From NCBI GenBank assembly GCA_030593185.1, contig JAUVHQ010000088.1, positions 1-8,067 on the forward strand: a stretch of 8,067 nucleotides of DNA, in the 5' to 3' direction. Position numbers and translations under genes: made by a program. Position 1 is the first letter of the stretch; each line of letters begins with the position of its first letter. This DNA comes from Bacteroidota bacterium. GTDB lineage: Bacteria; Bacteroidota; Bacteroidia; Bacteroidales; VadinHA17. Under the pieces are notes generated by a model. That model was not told the DNA's origin. It worked only from the letters and a program-made list of their open reading frames with translations, and ran no database searches. Below are positions 6,373-8,067 of this stretch, piece after piece.

Positions 6373-6965
6373 CTTCTTCTTCTCATCTTCTCCTTTTCTC
6401 CTCTTCTCATCTTCCCCGGAAGAACTGTTTTATAATCAACATCGAATTTACCTTTTGATATTCCATTCAGTTTGTTTTTCAAAAGGCGTTTTTTTAAAGG
6501 AGCTAAATGATCGGTAAATAAAATACCATCCAGATGATCATATTCGTGCTGGATAATTCTTGAACGTGTTCCGTCATACCATTCATCATAAAAATTAAAA
6601 TCCCTGTCATAGTATGATATCCTTATCTTTGATTCTCGTGATACATCTTCCCTGATTCCAGGGATACTAAGGCATCCTTCATTGAAAGGAGAGATTTCAT
6701 TGGTCCTTTCAAGAATCAAAGGATTGATAAATACCTTCTTGAAATCCTTAAGTGAAGGATCTTCATCCTTAAGTGAGGTGGTATCGACAATAAATAACCG
6801 AATGGATTTGCCCGCTTGTGGAGCTGCCAGGCCAATTCCGTCAGAATCATACATTGTCTCAAACATATCGGATATAAACTGTTGCAGATCTTTGTAATCC
6901 TTATTAATATTACCGGCTACTTTTCTTAATACCGGATGTCCATACACATATATTGGGAAAATCAT
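6363..6965 (-). CDS. def: Peptide deformylase
   Basis: The 200-residue cytoplasmic metalloenzyme removes the formyl group from the N-terminal methionine of new proteins. All three signature motifs are intact: GIGLAAPQ (43-50), EGCLS (96-100, metal-binding Cys98) and QHEYDHLDG (139-147, with metal-binding His140 and His144 and catalytic Glu141). The N-terminus MIFPIYVYGHPVLRKVA is typical and supports the ATG at 6963-6965. The family-like part ends around KGKFDVDYK (171-179). The last 16 or so residues, roughly GKMRRGEKEKMRRRSER, are basic and repetitive, come from a polypyrimidine micro-repeat tract, and look like an acquired tail. The gene lies 146 bp downstream of ruvX and 185 bp upstream of comEC on the same strand. 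Confidence 0.97.
   Translation of the reverse strand: MIFPIYVYGHPVLRKVAGNINKDYKDLQQFISDMFETMYDSDGIGLAAPQAGKSIRLFIVDTTSLKDEDPSLKDFKKVFINPLILERTNEISPFNEGCLSIPGIREDVSRESKIRISYYDRDFNFYDEWYDGTRSRIIQHEYDHLDGILFTDHLAPLKKRLLKNKLNGISKGKFDVDYKTVLPGKMRRGEKEKMRRRSER
6379..6414. repeat. 12-bp direct repeat inside the def 3' end
   Basis: CTTCTCATCTTC occurs at 6379-6390 and again at 6403-6414, exactly 24 bp (eight codons) apart in one C/T-rich strand. On the def strand each copy gives KMRR, so the Def tail contains two KMRR segments (185-188 and 193-196). This looks like in-frame duplication within the same polypyrimidine tract that forms the adjacent heptamer array. Confidence 0.75.
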
Positions 6966-7002
6966 GGATTTTTATTTTTTTAGACTAATCTCATTATTTC
7001 AA

Positions 7003-7030
7003 AGTCAGCAGTCTTCAGTCTTCAGTCAGC
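7003..7030. repeat. Heptamer array, CAGTCnn family, four units
   Basis: Four 7-bp units fill the segment exactly: outer units AGTCAGC (7003, 7024) and two inner units AGTCTTC (7010, 7017). In another phase the unit is CAGTCnn. It lies 38-65 bp upstream of the def ATG, inside the def leader if ruvX and def share a transcript. The rest of the 146-bp spacer shows no other feature. Confidence 0.8.
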
Positions 7031-7111
7031 AAACTAAAAACCAGACCGTTTATGCTTTTCAGTATCTTGAATCATATGATTAAGTAATTGTGTATTATAA
7101 TAGCTTTATTG

Positions 7112-7561
7112 TTATTTACTTTCTTGCCGACTGCCGACTGTGGACTGTGGATTTTTTTGATCAAGGAAAGACTGTAGGATAATTGCAGCACTTATCTTAT
7201 CCACATTTGCCTTATCTCTGCGCTTTTGTTTTTTCATACCACCTGAAATCATTGCCTGCATGGCTATCTTAGAAGTAAACCGTTCATCAACAAGGAAAAC
7301 CGGAATATCTGAATATTTCTTTTCGAGATATTTGATAAAGGGGTTTATATATCTCACTGCTTCAGATGGTTCATTATTCATCTGGCGTGGATAACCGATA
7401 ACAAAACCTTCAAGATCTTCATCCGATATATAAGATTCAATGAAAGAATGCAGGTCGTTTGTTAAAACTGTTGTAAATGGACTGGCAATTGTTTTTGTCG
7501 GGTCACTTACAGCCAAACCGGTTCTTTTCATCCCGTAATCTATTCCTAAATATCTACCCAA
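7112..7561 (-). CDS. ruvX: RuvX/YqgF-family Holliday junction resolvase-like nuclease
   Basis: The 149-residue RNase H-fold protein is of the YqgF family, assigned to Holliday junction resolution and, in E. coli, 16S rRNA 5'-end processing. Motifs seen are GRYLGIDYGMKRTGLAVSD (2-20, acidic Asp8), FVIGYPRQMN (53-62), VDERFTS (91-97, Glu93) and NVDKISAAIILQSFL (119-133, Asp121), giving a complete acidic active site. The start is a TTG (complement of 7559-7561). The frame has no ATG or GTG upstream before a TGA at 7583-7585, and M-G-R-x-L-x-I-D-Y-G is the standard N-terminus. The conserved domain ends near residue 136; the final NPQSTVGSRQESK is encoded mostly by a heptamer array. It sits upstream of def and is separated from nifJ by an intrinsic terminator. 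Confidence 0.94.
   Translation of the reverse strand: MGRYLGIDYGMKRTGLAVSDPTKTIASPFTTVLTNDLHSFIESYISDEDLEGFVIGYPRQMNNEPSEAVRYINPFIKYLEKKYSDIPVFLVDERFTSKIAMQAMISGGMKKQKRRDKANVDKISAAIILQSFLDQKNPQSTVGSRQESK
7126..7151. repeat. Heptamer array inside the ruvX 3' end (GACTG family)
   Basis: GCCGACT at 7126 and 7133, GTGGACT at 7140 and a partial GTGGA at 7147 form a 7-bp array. On the minus strand the units read CAGTCGG, CAGTCGG and CAGTCCA, so this is the same CAGTCnn family as the array at 7003-7030 but in the opposite orientation. It encodes about nine residues of the RuvX tail. Because 7 is not a multiple of 3, successive units are read in different phases. Confidence 0.8.
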
Positions 7562-7611
7562 ACCACAGTATTTTATTATTAATCAATTAAAACATTTGTA
7601 CCTAATAAAGA

Positions 7612-7647
7612 AGTGCCTAAAGTGTCTAAAGTGCCTAAAATGCCTAA
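7612..7647. repeat. 9-bp tandem repeat AGTGCCTAA, four units
   Basis: Four in-phase units begin at 7612, 7621, 7630 and 7639: AGTGCCTAA, AGTGTCTAA, AGTGCCTAA and AATGCCTAA. Two units differ from the consensus by one base each. The array lies in the ruvX upstream spacer (7562-7784), which contains no gene. Confidence 0.85.
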
Positions 7648-7668
7648 AGTTATAACGTCTTCTCTTCC

Positions 7669-7708
7669 CATTTACTCATTCACTCATTTTATCATTCACT
7701 CATTTAAA
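7669..7708. repeat. 8-bp tandem repeat CATTnnnn, five units
   Basis: CATT recurs at exact 8-bp intervals at 7669, 7677, 7685, 7693 and 7701. The variable halves are TACT, CACT, TTAT, CACT and TAAA. It is a second, unrelated short-period array in the nifJ-ruvX spacer, only 21 bp from the 9-bp array. Confidence 0.75.
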
Positions 7709-7736
7709 ACACAAATATAATAAAAGGCATAGTGTT

Positions 7737-7764
7737 AAAAAAAAAGGGCGGCAATGCCACCCTT
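7737..7764 (-). terminator. Intrinsic terminator after nifJ
   Basis: Reading the minus strand, AAGGGTGGC (complement of 7756-7764) pairs with the sequence complementary to 7744-7752 across a 3-nt loop. The stem is nine pairs, one of them G-U, and is followed by a run of nine T (complement of 7737-7745, partly in the stem). It starts 20 nt after the nifJ stop, so nifJ transcription probably ends here and ruvX needs its own promoter. Confidence 0.9.
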
Positions 7765-7784
7765 CTTAAAGTAACATGAATTTT

Positions 7785-8067
7785 TTACTTAGAATATTCC
7801 GTATCTGCCATACGCTTGTAGTAGTTATATCTCCACTGTGCGTTTTCTTTAGCCGCTTTGAACAATACTTTTGCCTCATCGGGGAATGATTTTGTCAACG
7901 AGGCAAATCTTACTTCAGAACTGAGAAAATCCTGGAATTTATCCCAGTCAGGCTCTTTTGAATCCAGAACAAACGGATTTTTTCCTTCTGCTTCCAGCAA
8001 TGGATTATAACGATATAAGTGCCAAAAGCCAGCTTCAACTGCTGCTTTTGCCTCAGCTTGTGGTTGC
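7785..8067 (-). CDS. nifJ: Pyruvate:ferredoxin (flavodoxin) oxidoreductase, C-terminal 93 residues
   Basis: The frame is open from the window edge to the TAA complementary to 7785-7787. It reads QPQAEAKAAVEAGFWHLYRY, then NPLLEAEGKNPFVLDSKEPD, and ends in RYNYYKRMADTEYSK. The WHLYRYNP, EGKNPFVLDSKEPDWDKFQDFL and EVRFASL segments are the characteristic end of single-chain PFOR/NifJ (usually about 1,180 residues), which oxidises pyruvate to acetyl-CoA and CO2 and reduces ferredoxin using thiamine diphosphate and Fe-S clusters. None of the cofactor-binding domains lies in the window, so activity cannot be judged. A TTG at 7998-8000 is internal and not a start, because the PFOR-like sequence continues upstream of it. 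An intrinsic terminator follows 20 nt downstream. The gene points to fermentative or anaerobic metabolism. Confidence 0.92.
   Translation of the reverse strand, partial: QPQAEAKAAVEAGFWHLYRYNPLLEAEGKNPFVLDSKEPDWDKFQDFLSSEVRFASLTKSFPDEAKVLFKAAKENAQWRYNYYKRMADTEYSK

Noticed and set aside
7998..8000. TTG as the start of a small separate protein at the right edge
   Set aside because: The frame continues upstream with a PFOR-like segment (QAEAKAAVEAGFWHLYRYNP), so this is the end of nifJ.

Overview
The window is AT-rich bacterial chromosome, most likely from an anaerobic or facultative member of the Bacteroidota (Bacteroidales/Marinilabiliales-like). The reasons are a DUF3127 protein, a ComEC without a recognisable metal-binding tail, weak ribosome-binding sites, a TAnnTTTG-type -7 promoter element, and the C-terminus of a single-chain pyruvate:ferredoxin oxidoreductase. 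The placement is inferred from protein resemblance recalled from memory, not from a search. All recognisable genes are housekeeping or transport genes. I found no phage, CRISPR, insertion-sequence transposase, defence or biosynthetic cluster, and no RNA gene.

Layout. Positions 1-213 (minus) hold the N-terminal 71 residues of a DUF3127 protein. A 310-bp divergent spacer (214-523) carries a long inverted repeat. A YrdC/Sua5-family threonylcarbamoyl-AMP synthase of YciO type (524-1138, plus) follows. It converges, 14 bp apart, on a minus-strand series that reads from right to left: nifJ 3' end (7785-8067), ruvX (7112-7561), def (6363-6965), comEC (4054-6177), trkA (2614-3966) and trkH (1153-2601).

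How the genes work together. TrkA and TrkH form a K+ uptake system and are almost certainly co-transcribed (12-bp gap). RuvX processes Holliday junctions and/or rRNA, Def removes N-formyl groups from nascent proteins, ComEC is the inner-membrane DNA-uptake channel, and the YrdC-family protein belongs to the t6A tRNA-modification enzyme family. NifJ links pyruvate oxidation to ferredoxin reduction. A clear intrinsic terminator at 7737-7764 separates nifJ from ruvX.

The unusual part is not the genes but the spacers. Every spacer longer than about 100 bp is filled with short-period micro-repeats (period 7, 8, 9, 14 or 16), each locus having its own unit sequence. There is also a 24-bp perfect palindrome and a 31-bp-arm inverted repeat. 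Two arrays run into coding sequence and encode the extra C-terminal residues of Def and RuvX. The short comEC-trkA, trkA-trkH and trkH-synthase junctions lack such repeats.
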